This document shows positions 25,190 to 33,686 of a stretch of 64,000 nucleotides of DNA, one piece after another; within the stretch, counting starts at the first letter, position 1, and every line of letters begins with the position of its first letter. The notes under the pieces were generated by a model. It did no database searches and had not been told where the DNA came from. It saw nothing but the letters and a program-made list of their open reading frames with translations. The DNA comes from Telmatobacter sp. DSM 110680 (GTDB taxonomy: Bacteria; Acidobacteriota; Terriglobia; Terriglobales; Acidobacteriaceae): the NCBI RefSeq assembly GCF_039994875.1, contig NZ_CP121196.1, positions 3,906,001 through 3,970,000 of the forward strand. The letters run 5' to 3'. Both the position numbers and the translations under genes were made by a program.

Positions 25190-25624
25190 TCAATGAATGG
25201 GCGGCGGCGACAATGCATTCCAGGCTGCGTGGGAGTCCATGTAGTCTCTCCAATGCGAAATCTTCCGGTTCTCGATATGAATGATTGAGCAAAATCGATT
25301 GTTGTACTGTCCCCCTGTCGCGAGGACTGCTCCATGGACTTCATACTCGATGACGATTGCACTGCCTGCGTCCGTTGAGTGGACAACCAAGTTATCTGCG
25401 GATTGCAGGTGGATGATGCTGACGTAACCCCTGAACGCATTCATCAGGTTCGTCTGTCCCCGAATGACGCGAGGCCAGCCGAGATCATAGAGGACTTCGT
25501 AGATGGTGTCGTCGCTGACGGTGTCAAAGAAGTGTTTGCCATCCACAAGGTCACCCAGTGCACGCCGGACCAAACTGAAGTAGGGATCGGCTGCCTTATA
25601 GGCAGCGTATTTCCGAGAAGGCAT
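25190..25624 (-). CDS. SnoaL-like polyketide cyclase / NTF2-fold protein
   Basis: The 144-aa product starts MPSRKYAAYKAADPYFSLV and includes FDTVSDDTIYEVLYDLGWPRVIRG and CSIIHIENRKISHWRDYMDSH, the usual end of SnoaL-like ester cyclases or isomerases. GGAGAGTCCAG lies before the ATG at 25624. Substrate unknown. It stands alone, and repeats and gene relics surround it. Confidence 0.8.
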   Translation of the reverse strand: MPSRKYAAYKAADPYFSLVRRALGDLVDGKHFFDTVSDDTIYEVLYDLGWPRVIRGQTNLMNAFRGYVSIIHLQSADNLVVHSTDAGSAIVIEYEVHGAVLATGGQYNNRFCSIIHIENRKISHWRDYMDSHAAWNALSPPPIH

Positions 25625-25642
25625 TCTGGACTCTCCACTCAC

Positions 25643-26336
25643 CCCACGATCTGCACGAGGTGACTTTGATATGTGAAGCTACTACTAAATAGGATGGCAC
25701 TCCCGCATCAGTAGTGGGGTGCAACACATCTTGATTCTGAGAAGTGGGTTTCCTACCCCACCACAGATGTATCACCGGAACGAACTACTCCCCTTCGATT
25801 ACGCTGATCAGAAGGCGCTTTGGGGATTAATCCCAACAACCGCGGATAATCTGCTGGCAATGAGAGCATCGTCCTGAAGTCAACAAATGAACTCAATGGC
25901 CCTTCTAAAGTGATTTTCATGTTCAGAAAACGGTCTCAGAAATATGTGAATAGCACAACGTTCACACTCAGGGAATAGAGAATTTCTGGTCGCTGCTTAA
26001 GAGGATACTTCGCGGCACCTATGTGGCTGTCGAACCGTTCCACTTGATCGCTATCTGCGGAGCAAGTTTTAAGATTTGGCAATCGCACGATCAAAGACAA
26101 TCTCCTAAACGACGGGGATCGTTTCATGCTGGCAGCGTCGCAGATTTCAGGGAAGAGACAGGCTTATGCGGCGCTGACTGGCAAGGTGGCGCCCAGTTAG
26201 GACTGTGACTTTGCGGGGACGCACTTCCATCGCTTATAGCGAGAAACCTTTTCGGACTTCATTCGGTTCATGCGTTTCTGAGCCTCGGCTTTCGAAAAAG
26301 AAAGCGCCAAAGACAAAGCCTCGTAAATGTCCGATG
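25643..26336. other. Spacer of about 690 bp
   Basis: A short plus-strand frame ending near 26190 reads LAASQISGKRQAYAALTG but is not recognisable. A terminator-like hairpin begins at 26315. No other support is seen. Confidence 0.4.
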
Positions 26337-26363
26337 TTCGGGCGACGGAGGCTTTTCGTTTTT
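26315..26363 (+). terminator. Rho-independent-like terminator
   Basis: AAAGCCTC (26315-26322) pairs with GAGGCTTT (26348-26355) and is followed by TTCGTTTTT. The T-rich tail fits termination of plus-strand transcription. No complete gene is seen before it, implying a lost gene or a small RNA upstream. Confidence 0.55.
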
Positions 26364-27491
26364 AGGTGGTTCACTCATTTTGCCCTGCTAGGATTATGGC
26401 AACGAAAACAACGAAACACAAGTAAACAGAGAAGAGCGATTGCTGTGATAGCCGCGCCTTTGATCCAATCCGCCTCTAACCTCCCTTCAGATGCCTCAGC
26501 GTTGGAGAGATCCATCTCAGCTTTAGAAAGCTGCATATCGGCCTTGGATAAACGATCTGAAATGTTGGCAAGTTCGTCCGCATCTTGGGAACCTTGGAGT
26601 TGGGTTTTTACCGCATTAGTCGTAATTGGCGTCCTACTAGAATTCTGGGTCATTTGGCATGAGCATCGTGAAGACACAGAAACCTGGGCACTCACATTTT
26701 TAGGCGTAGACCGAACGCTTCGTCCCTCTCGCAACCGATTAATAGCCGAATATCTCAGCGTTGCACTGGTATCCGGAGGCATTATTGGCGAACTGATAGT
26801 CGGCGTAGAAATCGGCTTAATCAACAGCCAATTGCGCAGGATAGATGCGCAACTACGAACTAAAAGCGGGGACCTGCGATCAGATTCAGACCAGCTTGTC
26901 GCACTGGTGACCCAAGAGGCCGGAGACGCGAAACAATCCGCAATTGCAGCGGCAGATGGGGCCTCTGCGGCGTCAGCCTCAGCGACAAAACTCCGCGATG
27001 AAGTGGAGTACGAGGAACTGATTCTCGCAGCGAGGGCAGCGAATGTAGATTTCGAGCCAAGTATGTTCGATAAGCTCAGTCCCAAAGTTCTAAGAATCGT
27101 TTGGGTGTCAAGCATCTGCGGCGAAGGGAACGCAACTGCCTTGTTTGCGCAGAAGCTAGTTACAGTTCTGCGCAGGCGCGGTTGGTCTATCCCTGCCCCC
27201 GCTCCCTGCAGCACTCGTGGGGTATTTGTGCCCCCGGGAATTATGGTGTACAACAGATGGGTTTCGATGAAACGTGGAGTATTCGGCAATCCTTCTGAAC
27301 AGACGTTTTTTACCTTGGTGCAAGACTTGTCGGACCAACATCCCGAACTCGACCGTAAACTCATAGAAAATATTGCGGCAGTTTCGCTGGCTTTTGGCGC
27401 AAACCTAGATAAAAAGGACATATACCCCCCAGTGCTCGGCAAAGATGGAATCGCTTTTGTGATAGGCCGCTCTTGGGCACAGAGCCAGTAG
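26337..27491 (+). CDS. Two-helix membrane protein with coiled coil, unknown family
   Basis: The frame is open from 26205; an ATG at 26337 gives 384 aa but lies within the terminator-like hairpin, so the true start may be further inside. Visible parts: heptad-like SALERSISALESCISALDKR, helix 1 WSWVFTALVVIGVLLEFWVIW, helix 2 LSVALVSGGIIGELIVGVEIGL, a second coiled coil (INSQLRRIDAQLRTKSGDLR...), and a globular C-terminus (VLRIVWVSSICGEGNATALFAQKL, VPPGIMVYNR). The C-terminus resembles a nucleotide-binding-like fold of bacterial sensor proteins. No known domain can be named. Confidence 0.6.
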   Translation, partial: FGRRRLFVFRWFTHFALLGLWQRKQRNTSKQRRAIAVIAAPLIQSASNLPSDASALERSISALESCISALDKRSEMLASSSASWEPWSWVFTALVVIGVLLEFWVIWHEHREDTETWALTFLGVDRTLRPSRNRLIAEYLSVALVSGGIIGELIVGVEIGLINSQLRRIDAQLRTKSGDLRSDSDQLVALVTQEAGDAKQSAIAAADGASAASASATKLRDEVEYEELILAARAANVDFEPSMFDKLSPKVLRIVWVSSICGEGNATALFAQKLVTVLRRRGWSIPAPAPCSTRGVFVPPGIMVYNRWVSMKRGVFGNPSEQTFFTLVQDLSDQHPELDRKLIENIAAVSLAFGANLDKKDIYPPVLGKDGIAFVIGRSWAQSQ

Positions 27492-27653
27492 GCTGCTGCA
27501 ATTAAACACAGAAAGGCGGCTGCCCTGTCACGGCAGTTCCAAGTCTTACGGATTGGCATTGGGCAGTAGAACGCACCGCCCTCAAATGCGGACGCACCAC
27601 CCGCTACACCCGAGCCGGTTGGAGAGACCGACGCCGACGCCCGCAACGTAAGA

Positions 27654-27848
27654 GTGATCGATTTCGAGCGCGAATTAGCCACGCTGGACACCGCGCACCA
27701 ATACGCCCTGGTGCTCACCTATCGCGACAGAGTAGGACACGCCGCCACCGCCGCCACCCTCGGCTGCAGCATCAGGACACTCCAATACATGCTCTCCGCC
27801 GCCCGCCGCAGACTAGCCGACGCCCTTAACCGCCGCGACCTGCTGTGA
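27654..27848 (+). CDS. Small sigma-70 region 4-like HTH protein
   Basis: The 64-aa product has TYRDRVGHAATAATLGCSIRTLQYMLSAARRRL, the pattern of sigma factor region 4 (helix-turn-helix that recognises -35 boxes): YALVL-x-YRD, HAATAATLG, TLQYMLSAARRRLADAL. The GTG at 27654 is preceded by AACGTAAGA. Upstream DNA (27560-27650) can encode CGRTTRYTRAGWRDRRRR in another frame, possibly part of a former larger gene. It overlaps the next start by four bases. Confidence 0.6.
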   Translation: MIDFERELATLDTAHQYALVLTYRDRVGHAATAATLGCSIRTLQYMLSAARRRLADALNRRDLL

Positions 27849-28090
27849 TGCTGCGCACATTCTGCGCTGCAAAGTCATGGCACCATCTTTCAATCATGTG
27901 GGCCAAATCAGCAAGTGTTATGTTCGTGGCTCGCGTGGTGTTTCCGGGCGAGAACAAGTGTGAACAGCCGACCATTCGCCCTTATACAGACGTTAGCCGG
28001 CTTCTCCATTACCGCCTAGAGGTGATAGAGGCTGCGTTGCTCAAGCTGATCGAGCTCCAGAGCACCGCGGCCACTACACCAGAGATTTGA
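27845..28090 (+). CDS. Small hypothetical protein (81 aa)
   Basis: Starts at GTGA overlapping the previous stop. The C-terminal part SRLLHYRLEVIEAALLKLIELQS is a plausible helix; the N-terminal part has no clear character. Part of a tight run of tiny genes. Confidence 0.4.
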   Translation: MMLRTFCAAKSWHHLSIMWAKSASVMFVARVVFPGENKCEQPTIRPYTDVSRLLHYRLEVIEAALLKLIELQSTAATTPEI

Positions 28091-28102
28091 AGGTACGCAG
28101 CG

Positions 28103-28294
28103 ATGAGGGCAATCACAACCGTTTTTCTTACTCACACGCTCTCCGCAATTCTCGATCACATCGAGGAAACCCCCGGCCTCGATCCTGATCTTCCCGGCCT
28201 GCTGGAATTCAAAGAAACCCTGACCCAGCGCATTCTGCAACTACGCAACGAAGATTTGCCGGGGTTCTCCGACCCGCATACACGAGCCGCATGA
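28103..28294 (+). CDS. Small helical protein (63 aa)
   Basis: The product (LSAILDHIEETPGLDPDLPGL, then LLEFKETLTQRILQLRNEDL) has two helices and a Pro-rich turn. The final ATGA overlaps the next start. The pattern 'L-x-E-F/L-K-x-x-L-x-x-R-I-x-Q-L' recurs in the following gene and in the relic at 13845. Unknown function. Confidence 0.5.
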   Translation: MRAITTVFLTHTLSAILDHIEETPGLDPDLPGLLEFKETLTQRILQLRNEDLPGFSDPHTRAA

Positions 28295-28512
28295 GTATCC
28301 AGCCCGATCGCTCCCTGCTTGACGCTTTGCGCGACGCACTCCGCAAAGCTGAAGCCGATTCCGACTCCGAGACCACGGCTCTCGCCGAGCTCAAACGCAT
28401 TCTTCGCCAGCGCATTGCTCAGCTCGAATCCGCCGAGCATATGTTGGAATTCAAGTGGTGCCCGCGCCCCCAGAGAGCCACTGATACAACCCACCTGGAT
28501 AAAAAGCCATAG
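28291..28512 (+). CDS. Small helical protein (73 aa), paralogue of the preceding one
   Basis: MSIQPDRSLLDALRDALRKAE, then TTALAELKRILRQRIAQLESA repeats the helix pattern of the preceding 63-aa protein. It starts within that gene's stop (ATGA), so the two are coupled. Function unknown. Confidence 0.5.
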   Translation: MSIQPDRSLLDALRDALRKAEADSDSETTALAELKRILRQRIAQLESAEHMLEFKWCPRPQRATDTTHLDKKP

Positions 28513-28588
28513 ATAAAAAGAAGGCGCAGCGCAGAGGGACAACACCGCCAGGTCAGATAACGAGCGTTCTATCCTCTCGCCGATCCAG

Positions 28589-28632
28589 TCCGCCGCCTAG
28601 CCGCCGCCCTAGACCGCCGCGACCTGCTCTGA
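28589..28632 (+). repeat. Duplicate of the sigma-like gene's 3' end
   Basis: CTAGCCGCCGCCCTAGACCG and CCGCGACCTGCTCTGA closely match the last 40 bases of the gene at 27654-27848 (CTAGCCGACGCCCTTAACCG, CCGCGACCTGCTGTGA). The gene end seems to have been duplicated across the cluster. Confidence 0.6.
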
Positions 28633-28661
28633 GGTACCTGCTCGCTTCGAGCGATATCGTC

Positions 28662-28913
28662 TCATTCCATTTCTCCATCGCCCTTTTGTTTCATGAAGGC
28701 GATCACTACGAGGGCGACGCCAACGACAATAGCCCACGGATGGAACACCCGATGATCCCACTGACGGTTGAACATGAATGAAGTTCCGTACATCAACAAA
28801 AGGAACCCAGCCATTGACACCCAGAGCCATCGATTGAGGAGTAGTTCCATGAACAATGAACGCGGCACGGGAGTTGGTGTCCGGTTCTGCTCGGCGCAAC
28901 TGTTCTTGCCCAT
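28662..28913 (-). CDS. Small two-helix membrane protein (83 aa)
   Basis: The C-terminal 60 residues hold helices WVSMAGFLLLMYGTSFMF and AIVVGVALVVIAFM. A short soluble start (GKNSCAEQNRTPTPVPRS) precedes them, and the end is Lys/Glu-rich. The ATG at 28913 is preferred; the longer frame up to 29060 has no membrane character. Function unknown. Confidence 0.55.
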   Translation of the reverse strand: MGKNSCAEQNRTPTPVPRSLFMELLLNRWLWVSMAGFLLLMYGTSFMFNRQWDHRVFHPWAIVVGVALVVIAFMKQKGDGEME

Positions 28914-29044
28914 ATCGTACTCAGCACCAGCGCTGGTGCAAGCAAACGTATCACTCTCCGACAAGCCCTGAAAAGAACCATAGATACAACTCGACTCATG
29001 ATTATGCACTTGACATAGAAGTGGAGCTGTCTTGATATCGATGC

Positions 29045-29254
29045 ATGGAATATAAGGCACGTCGAATCGAGTTTCTGAGAGACAGGGTAAATCATCTCGA
29101 AACCAAGAAACGCCAGCTTCTCAGGCTCTCCTCCTCCAGCGAAATAGACAGAGATTCCCGCGAGACATGGGCGGAGCATCTCGATTCTACGATTGAAATG
29201 TTGCGCAAGTATTCTTCCGAGCTCGGCGATCTCGAGCAGGAATCACGAACCTGA
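29045..29254 (+). CDS. Small coiled-coil protein (69 aa)
   Basis: YKARRIEFLRDRVNHLETKK, then HLDSTIEMLRKYSSELGDLE gives two amphipathic helices with leucine heptads. There is no clear ribosome binding site. Divergent from the membrane protein at 28662. Confidence 0.45.
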   Translation: MEYKARRIEFLRDRVNHLETKKRQLLRLSSSSEIDRDSRETWAEHLDSTIEMLRKYSSELGDLEQESRT

Positions 29255-29297
29255 CAGACGTCACCATGTACGTTGTACCAATTCCAGACCGTCTTCT

Positions 29298-29438
29298 TCA
29301 GGTCTGTCGATCGTCCTTTGATTCAAAGCGCTCCGCGATCCACACACACACCGCGATCAGGAAGTACGGCAGACCTGCAACGATCTCCGCGCCTCTATAA
29401 ACCACCGATGCTAAGGCCCGGACAAAGCGCTGACTCAT
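29298..29438 (-). CDS. Very small membrane protein (46 aa)
   Basis: The ATG at 29438 follows GGTGGAGG five bases upstream. MSQRFVRALASVVYRGAEIV is followed by a helix GLPYFLIAVCVWIAERF and a charged end. The excellent ribosome binding site and single membrane helix support a real micro-protein. It sits downstream of a minus-strand terminator. Confidence 0.5.
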   Translation of the reverse strand: MSQRFVRALASVVYRGAEIVAGLPYFLIAVCVWIAERFESKDDRQT

Positions 29439-29490
29439 AGGGCCTCCACCTCAAAGCCCACTCTACCGGCCCCAGGTTCCAGCTGTACGC

Positions 29491-29513
29491 AAAAAGCCCG
29501 CCGTTAAGCGGGC
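29491..29513 (-). terminator. Rho-independent terminator (minus strand)
   Basis: Read on the minus strand, GCCCGC-TTAACG-GCGGGC is followed by TTTTT. It would end transcripts coming from the relic region at 29.5-29.9 kb and insulate the 46-aa gene. Confidence 0.7.
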
Positions 29514-29810
29514 CCTTTGCGTGGTGCACAGATTTCCAACACTTGCCGACCCATGCACTACACAAACGATATGCCTCCACAGCGCGAACTCAATCCCACA
29601 TCGGTAACTCAGGTAATGCGAATCAGGGACCGTCACGCGATTTCCCCAGCGAAAACCAAGTCCGATGATGCCATTTTCCTCGGCAAGACGTGCGTACATA
29701 AGCGGATATGATCCAAATTCTAAGCCTATTCATCTTCTGACAAAGTTCGTCTTTTCCAGATTTCAATTGAGCCTATAGGCGGTTTTACGAGCAGGTGGAC
29801 TGGATTCGTA

Positions 29811-29864
29811 AACACTAGCCGACATTCCGGTACGAATCTGCCGTCGACGAGTGATTTGATGATT
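29811..29864 (-). repeat. 54-bp gene-relic repeat, copy 2
   Basis: The minus strand here repeats copy 1 (25015-25068) with a few differences, encoding IIKSLVDGRFVPECRLVF. The two copies are in opposite orientation and 4.7 kb apart, enclosing the SnoaL, coiled-coil and tiny genes. Confidence 0.6.
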
Positions 29865-30033
29865 TTCCACTCATTGAGATCCGAACATCGCCTGATCAAA
29901 AGATCCCGCATTTGATAACTGCAGATCACGGGTGAAAAGGAGCCCGATGGGGTCTCAATAATTCTTTGAAACTATTGTAGTACGGTCATAATCTTATGCG
30001 TATTGCTCTGATTCAGGGTACGAAAGGACTCGC

Positions 30034-30804
30034 ATGCAACTCACTGGTCGCACCATTCTCATCACGGGCGGCTCTTCAGGTATTGGCCTTGCCTTTGCTT
30101 TGAAGTTCCTGGAATTCGGCAACGAGGTCATTGTCACCGGTCGGCGCCAGTCGGTGCTTGACGAGGTAAAGGCGAAATACCCGAAACTCCACACCATCCA
30201 AAGCGATGTCGCAGACCCTGCGCAAATTGCTGCCCTCGCGGCACGCGTAGAGAACGACTTCCCCAGGCTTGACGTGTTGATGAATAACGCGGGCATTTTA
30301 CTGTACAAGAACCTTAGGGCATCGGCATCTGACCTAGACGGCTTGATGGCGGAGGTGAATATCAACGTAGGTGGAGTGATTCGAACGACCTCGGCGCTCA
30401 TCCATGTCCTCGTGGCGAATAAGGGCACGGTGATTAACGTATCTTCTGGCCTGGCGTTCGTGCCACTGCCGGCCGCGCCGATCTACTCTGCCACCAAGGC
30501 AGCGATTCATTCGTACACGCTTTCGCTTCGCTTCCAGTTGGAAGCAAACAGCGTAGAGGTTGTCGAGATCATGCCCCCTGCCGTGAAGACAGACATGACG
30601 ACAGAACTTGTGGAGGGTGGCGCGAGTGTGATGAGCACCGAGAATCTTGTGAAGCAGTCCTTTTCGGCCCTGAAATCCGGCTCGCTAGAGATTCATCCGG
30701 GACAGACCAAGATGCTCGCGCTCCTGAGCCGACTGGCTCCCGGCTTTATCAATAAGCAGTTGTGGAAGGCGTCGAGATCTCTCGTGCCAGCCAAGGCATC
30801 GTGA
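30034..30804 (+). CDS. Short-chain dehydrogenase (DltE-like SDR)
   Basis: The 256-aa protein starts with the SDR cofactor motif ITGGSSGIG and shows NNAG at ~90, VINVSSGLAFVP with the Ser, and YSATKAAIHSY with the Tyr-x-x-x-Lys pair. The absence of a membrane domain and the DltE-type C-terminus (LLSRLAPGFINKQLWKASRS) match the NAD(P)-dependent family labelled DltE. It is followed by a TetR gene in the same direction. Confidence 0.92.
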   Translation: MQLTGRTILITGGSSGIGLAFALKFLEFGNEVIVTGRRQSVLDEVKAKYPKLHTIQSDVADPAQIAALAARVENDFPRLDVLMNNAGILLYKNLRASASDLDGLMAEVNINVGGVIRTTSALIHVLVANKGTVINVSSGLAFVPLPAAPIYSATKAAIHSYTLSLRFQLEANSVEVVEIMPPAVKTDMTTELVEGGASVMSTENLVKQSFSALKSGSLEIHPGQTKMLALLSRLAPGFINKQLWKASRSLVPAKAS

Positions 30805-30898
30805 ATCCACCTTCGCTGTCTACGGGATACATTACTCTGCCGCCCCCATAGGACTGCAGTCATGATGAACGCAGATACAATGAAGCCAGAGAAAACGC

Positions 30899-31501
30899 AT
30901 GAGGTATAAGAAGGGTCATAAAGACGCGACGCATGACCGCATCCTTGAGGTTGCCGCGCATCGATTCCGGCAACAAGGCATTGCGGCGTCGGGTGTTGCG
31001 GGCATCATGTCCGAAGCAGGCCTGACGAATGGGGCTTTCTACTCCCATTTCTCTTCTAAAAAAGACATGATCGCGAAGAGCATCGAACGGGCGAACGACG
31101 AGCAGTGGCAGCGATTCGAGAAAGCGATTGAGTCGGGGCGCTTGATGGAAATCGTTCGCGCCTATTTGTCAGAAGAACATCGGGACCAGGCCGACAGCGG
31201 ATGTCCTTCTGCTGCGCTTCTTCCTGAGATTTCGCGCCAGGGGCGGACCACACGCCACAGTTACACCGCGTCGGTCAAAAGGCTCGTGAATGCTGTAGAG
31301 AAGCAATTGCCGAATATTCCCGAGGGGCCAAAAGGGCGCGAAATTGCCATTGGGCTTTTCGGTCTCCTTGTCGGAACACTCCAACTCTCTCGAGCTGTCG
31401 ATGACCCTTCCTTTTCAAAGGCTGTTTTGGTCGCCGGTACACGTATGGCTGCCGCCCTGATTCCATCCTCTGTGACCGGTCGAGATAATCGAGTGAAGTA
31501 G
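30899..31501 (+). CDS. TetR-family transcriptional regulator
   Basis: The 200-aa protein begins with a typical TetR N-domain: HDRILEVAAHRFRQQGI, SGVAGIMSEAGLTNGAFYSHFSSKKDM. The ligand domain resembles the YcdC/AcrR-like group with SGCPSAALLPEI. It lies 94 bases after the SDR gene on the same strand and may regulate it. No clear palindrome could be identified by eye. Confidence 0.93.
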   Translation: MRYKKGHKDATHDRILEVAAHRFRQQGIAASGVAGIMSEAGLTNGAFYSHFSSKKDMIAKSIERANDEQWQRFEKAIESGRLMEIVRAYLSEEHRDQADSGCPSAALLPEISRQGRTTRHSYTASVKRLVNAVEKQLPNIPEGPKGREIAIGLFGLLVGTLQLSRAVDDPSFSKAVLVAGTRMAAALIPSSVTGRDNRVK

Positions 31502-31910
31502 CCCGATGACTGGCGTCAGCAATTGGCGCGATGCTGCTTTCCTGTGTGAAGGCGCCTTCGGCCAGAAGAGTCTCCGTTGTTGCCAACAGACCAAATCACT
31601 CATCCAGAATCGAATACTGGCGATTCTCGAGATAGATCCCTCGAAACGCCCTAGGATTGAAGAATCCGCAAGGCCAGGGACGACAGCCTGTCTTCTCTGC
31701 AGCGGTGTAATTCAACCTATAGGTTTTGGGACACATGCTGCCGACTGCACACCCCTGCGTGAACGCGTTGTTCTGTTACGACGCGCGTACGAGATGGGGT
31801 AGTGCTGACGAGGAATCTCACGAGCGGCTCACCTGGCGCCGTGCAAAGATTAAGCACTTGCTCGTCGCGGGAGTATGATGATGCCGTCAGGGCCCAGTTG
31901 GAGGTTTTCT
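31502..31910. other. Spacer with one doubtful gene
   Basis: Only the short frame at 31506-31802 is candidate coding. The end carries a GGAGG before the AsmA start at 31911. Confidence 0.4.
31506..31802 (+). CDS. Possible small Cys-rich protein (98 aa)
   Basis: The C-terminal half, TTACLLCSGVIQPIGFGTHAADCTPLRERVVLL, could be a small zinc-type protein (CLLC and HAADC). The first 35 residues look like non-coding translation, so the true start is probably internal. Confidence 0.3.
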   Translation: MTGVSNWRDAAFLCEGAFGQKSLRCCQQTKSLIQNRILAILEIDPSKRPRIEESARPGTTACLLCSGVIQPIGFGTHAADCTPLRERVVLLRRAYEMG

Positions 31911-33581
31911 ATGAGGAAGCGAATTCTGGTGATCGCAGGAAGCGTTGTCGGCATCCTGGTGCTCATTGCTCTCATTTTGCCCTTCGTCATTAACGCGAAT
32001 CGCTTCAAGCCTGAGCTCGAATCGCAATTGAGCAATGCTCTGGGGCGTCCGACAACCATTGGGAGTATCGAGCTCGCCTTGTTTTCAGGCGGCGTCCGTG
32101 TGGATGATTTCGTCATTTCTGACGATCCCGCTTTTAGCCACTCACCGTTCGTCACAGCAAAGCGCGTGAACGTGGGCGTGGACTTGGTGCCCTTGATCTT
32201 CTCGAAGAAACTCGAGGTCAAGTCGTTTACTCTTACCGAGCCACAAGTATCGCTGATTCGCTCGCAAGCCGGTGATTGGAACTTTTCGACATTGGGTAAT
32301 AGTTCGGCATCGCCGCAAAGCACCGCCGGTAAATCTTCAGCGACAAGCAACTCTTCAGTGCCCGCCATCTCTGTCGATAAGTTGACGGTCTCAAACGGTG
32401 TCGTGAACTTGGGTACGCTGAGCACTCCTGGCAAGATTCACACCTACCAGAATGTAGAACTCGAAGCTTCAAATCTTTCCTACACTTCGCAGTTTCCTTT
32501 TATATTGACTCTCAAAACACCTGGGAACGGCTCGTTGAAACTCGACGGAAAGGCTGGCCCTATTAATGTGACGAACACCATTCTCACGCCCCTTAGCGCC
32601 AAGCTGAACATTGAGAAGCTCGACTTGGCCCTGACAGGTTTCGTGGATCCGGCGGCCGGCATAGCCGGGATCGTCGACCTCGACGGAGACCTCACATCTG
32701 ACGGCGCATCAGCAAAACTAAACGGCTCCTTGAATGGGCAAAAACTGAAGTTCACAGCGGGCGGATCACCGGCAACTGTACCAATATTGATTGACTACGC
32801 CACGACCTACTATCTCAAAAACGGCATGGGTAATCTGACGAAAGGCGATATACACGTGGGGAAAGCACTGGCACAGTTGAGCGGCGAATACAATACCTCA
32901 GAAGCCGAAACAACTCTGCAGATGCAATTGCATGGTCAGGGAATGTCGGTACCGGATCTGGAAGGAGCCCTGCCAGCGGCAGGGATTACACTGCCGTCGG
33001 GCGCTTCGCTGCAGACGGGATCCCTCGACCTGAATCTCGCGATCAACGGATCCGTGGATAAGCTCGTCATCACCGGTCCCGTCAATCTTTCGAATGCGAA
33101 GCTCGCTGGATTCGACCTTAAATCGAAGCTCGGAGCTCTGTCTTCCTTCACTGCTCTCGGCAAGGGAGGCAGCAACTCGGATACGGTGATCCAATCGCTC
33201 CATGCGGATCTTCGCCAGGATCCGGGCGGAACGCACGCCGCAAATCTCAAGCTCGTTGTGGAGTCGATCGGCACGATCGCCGGTGACGCCAACATGACCG
33301 CCTCTCAACAACTAGATTGCAAGATGACGGCCAATCTGACAGGCGCGTTAGGAGTGGTGGCCGCTCCGGTCGCTCTTCTCGGCAAAGGCAAATCGGGTGG
33401 CGGCATCCCGTTCAGCATTACGGGCACAGCTTCAAACCCAATCTTCAGGCCGGATTTGGGTTCCGAAGTTGGAAACCTTGCCAAAGGCCTCGGAGGACTG
33501 GGTAGTACGACTGGCAAGGGCGTGGCCAGTTCAGCAAAGGGTATCCTCGGCGGAGTCCTCGGCAAGAAGAAATCAAACTAG
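31911..33581 (+). CDS. AsmA-family protein
   Basis: The 556-aa protein opens with a membrane anchor (LVIAGSVVGILVLIALILPFVI) followed by AsmA-type beta repeats: NALGRPTTIGSIELALFSGG, VNVGVDLVPLIFSKKLEVKS, VSLIRSQAGDWNFSTLG. Such proteins resemble VPS13/TamB-like bridges for lipid transport between membranes. The C-terminal part (GIPFSITGTASNPIFRPDLG) and Gly/Lys tail are normal for the family. ATG at 31911 with GGAGG six bases upstream. Confidence 0.93.
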   Translation: MRKRILVIAGSVVGILVLIALILPFVINANRFKPELESQLSNALGRPTTIGSIELALFSGGVRVDDFVISDDPAFSHSPFVTAKRVNVGVDLVPLIFSKKLEVKSFTLTEPQVSLIRSQAGDWNFSTLGNSSASPQSTAGKSSATSNSSVPAISVDKLTVSNGVVNLGTLSTPGKIHTYQNVELEASNLSYTSQFPFILTLKTPGNGSLKLDGKAGPINVTNTILTPLSAKLNIEKLDLALTGFVDPAAGIAGIVDLDGDLTSDGASAKLNGSLNGQKLKFTAGGSPATVPILIDYATTYYLKNGMGNLTKGDIHVGKALAQLSGEYNTSEAETTLQMQLHGQGMSVPDLEGALPAAGITLPSGASLQTGSLDLNLAINGSVDKLVITGPVNLSNAKLAGFDLKSKLGALSSFTALGKGGSNSDTVIQSLHADLRQDPGGTHAANLKLVVESIGTIAGDANMTASQQLDCKMTANLTGALGVVAAPVALLGKGKSGGGIPFSITGTASNPIFRPDLGSEVGNLAKGLGGLGSTTGKGVASSAKGILGGVLGKKKSN

Positions 33582-33686
33582 CCATACGTCGCCCTGCCGG
33601 CTCGTTGCCTCTTCGAGTCGCTCGAGAGCCATCCCCGCTAAAGGAGAGAAAAATCACTTCTAGAGTTTTTGGTCTTCTTGCCCTGC

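Larger units (their letters stand above)
29439..30033. other. Spacer with terminator and gene relic
   Basis: Contains the minus terminator (29491) and the 54-bp relic repeat (29811-29864). A minus frame at 29726-29929 reads EWKIIKSLVDGRFVPECRLVF but has no known family. Confidence 0.4.

Noticed and set aside
26375..27718. 447-codon open frame on the minus strand opposite the coiled-coil membrane protein
   Set aside because: Its product is Ser/Arg-rich without hydrophobic or conserved features. The plus strand gives clear membrane helices and coiled coils.
32898..33311. 137-codon minus-strand frame in the AsmA gene
   Set aside because: Antisense shadow without recognisable features.
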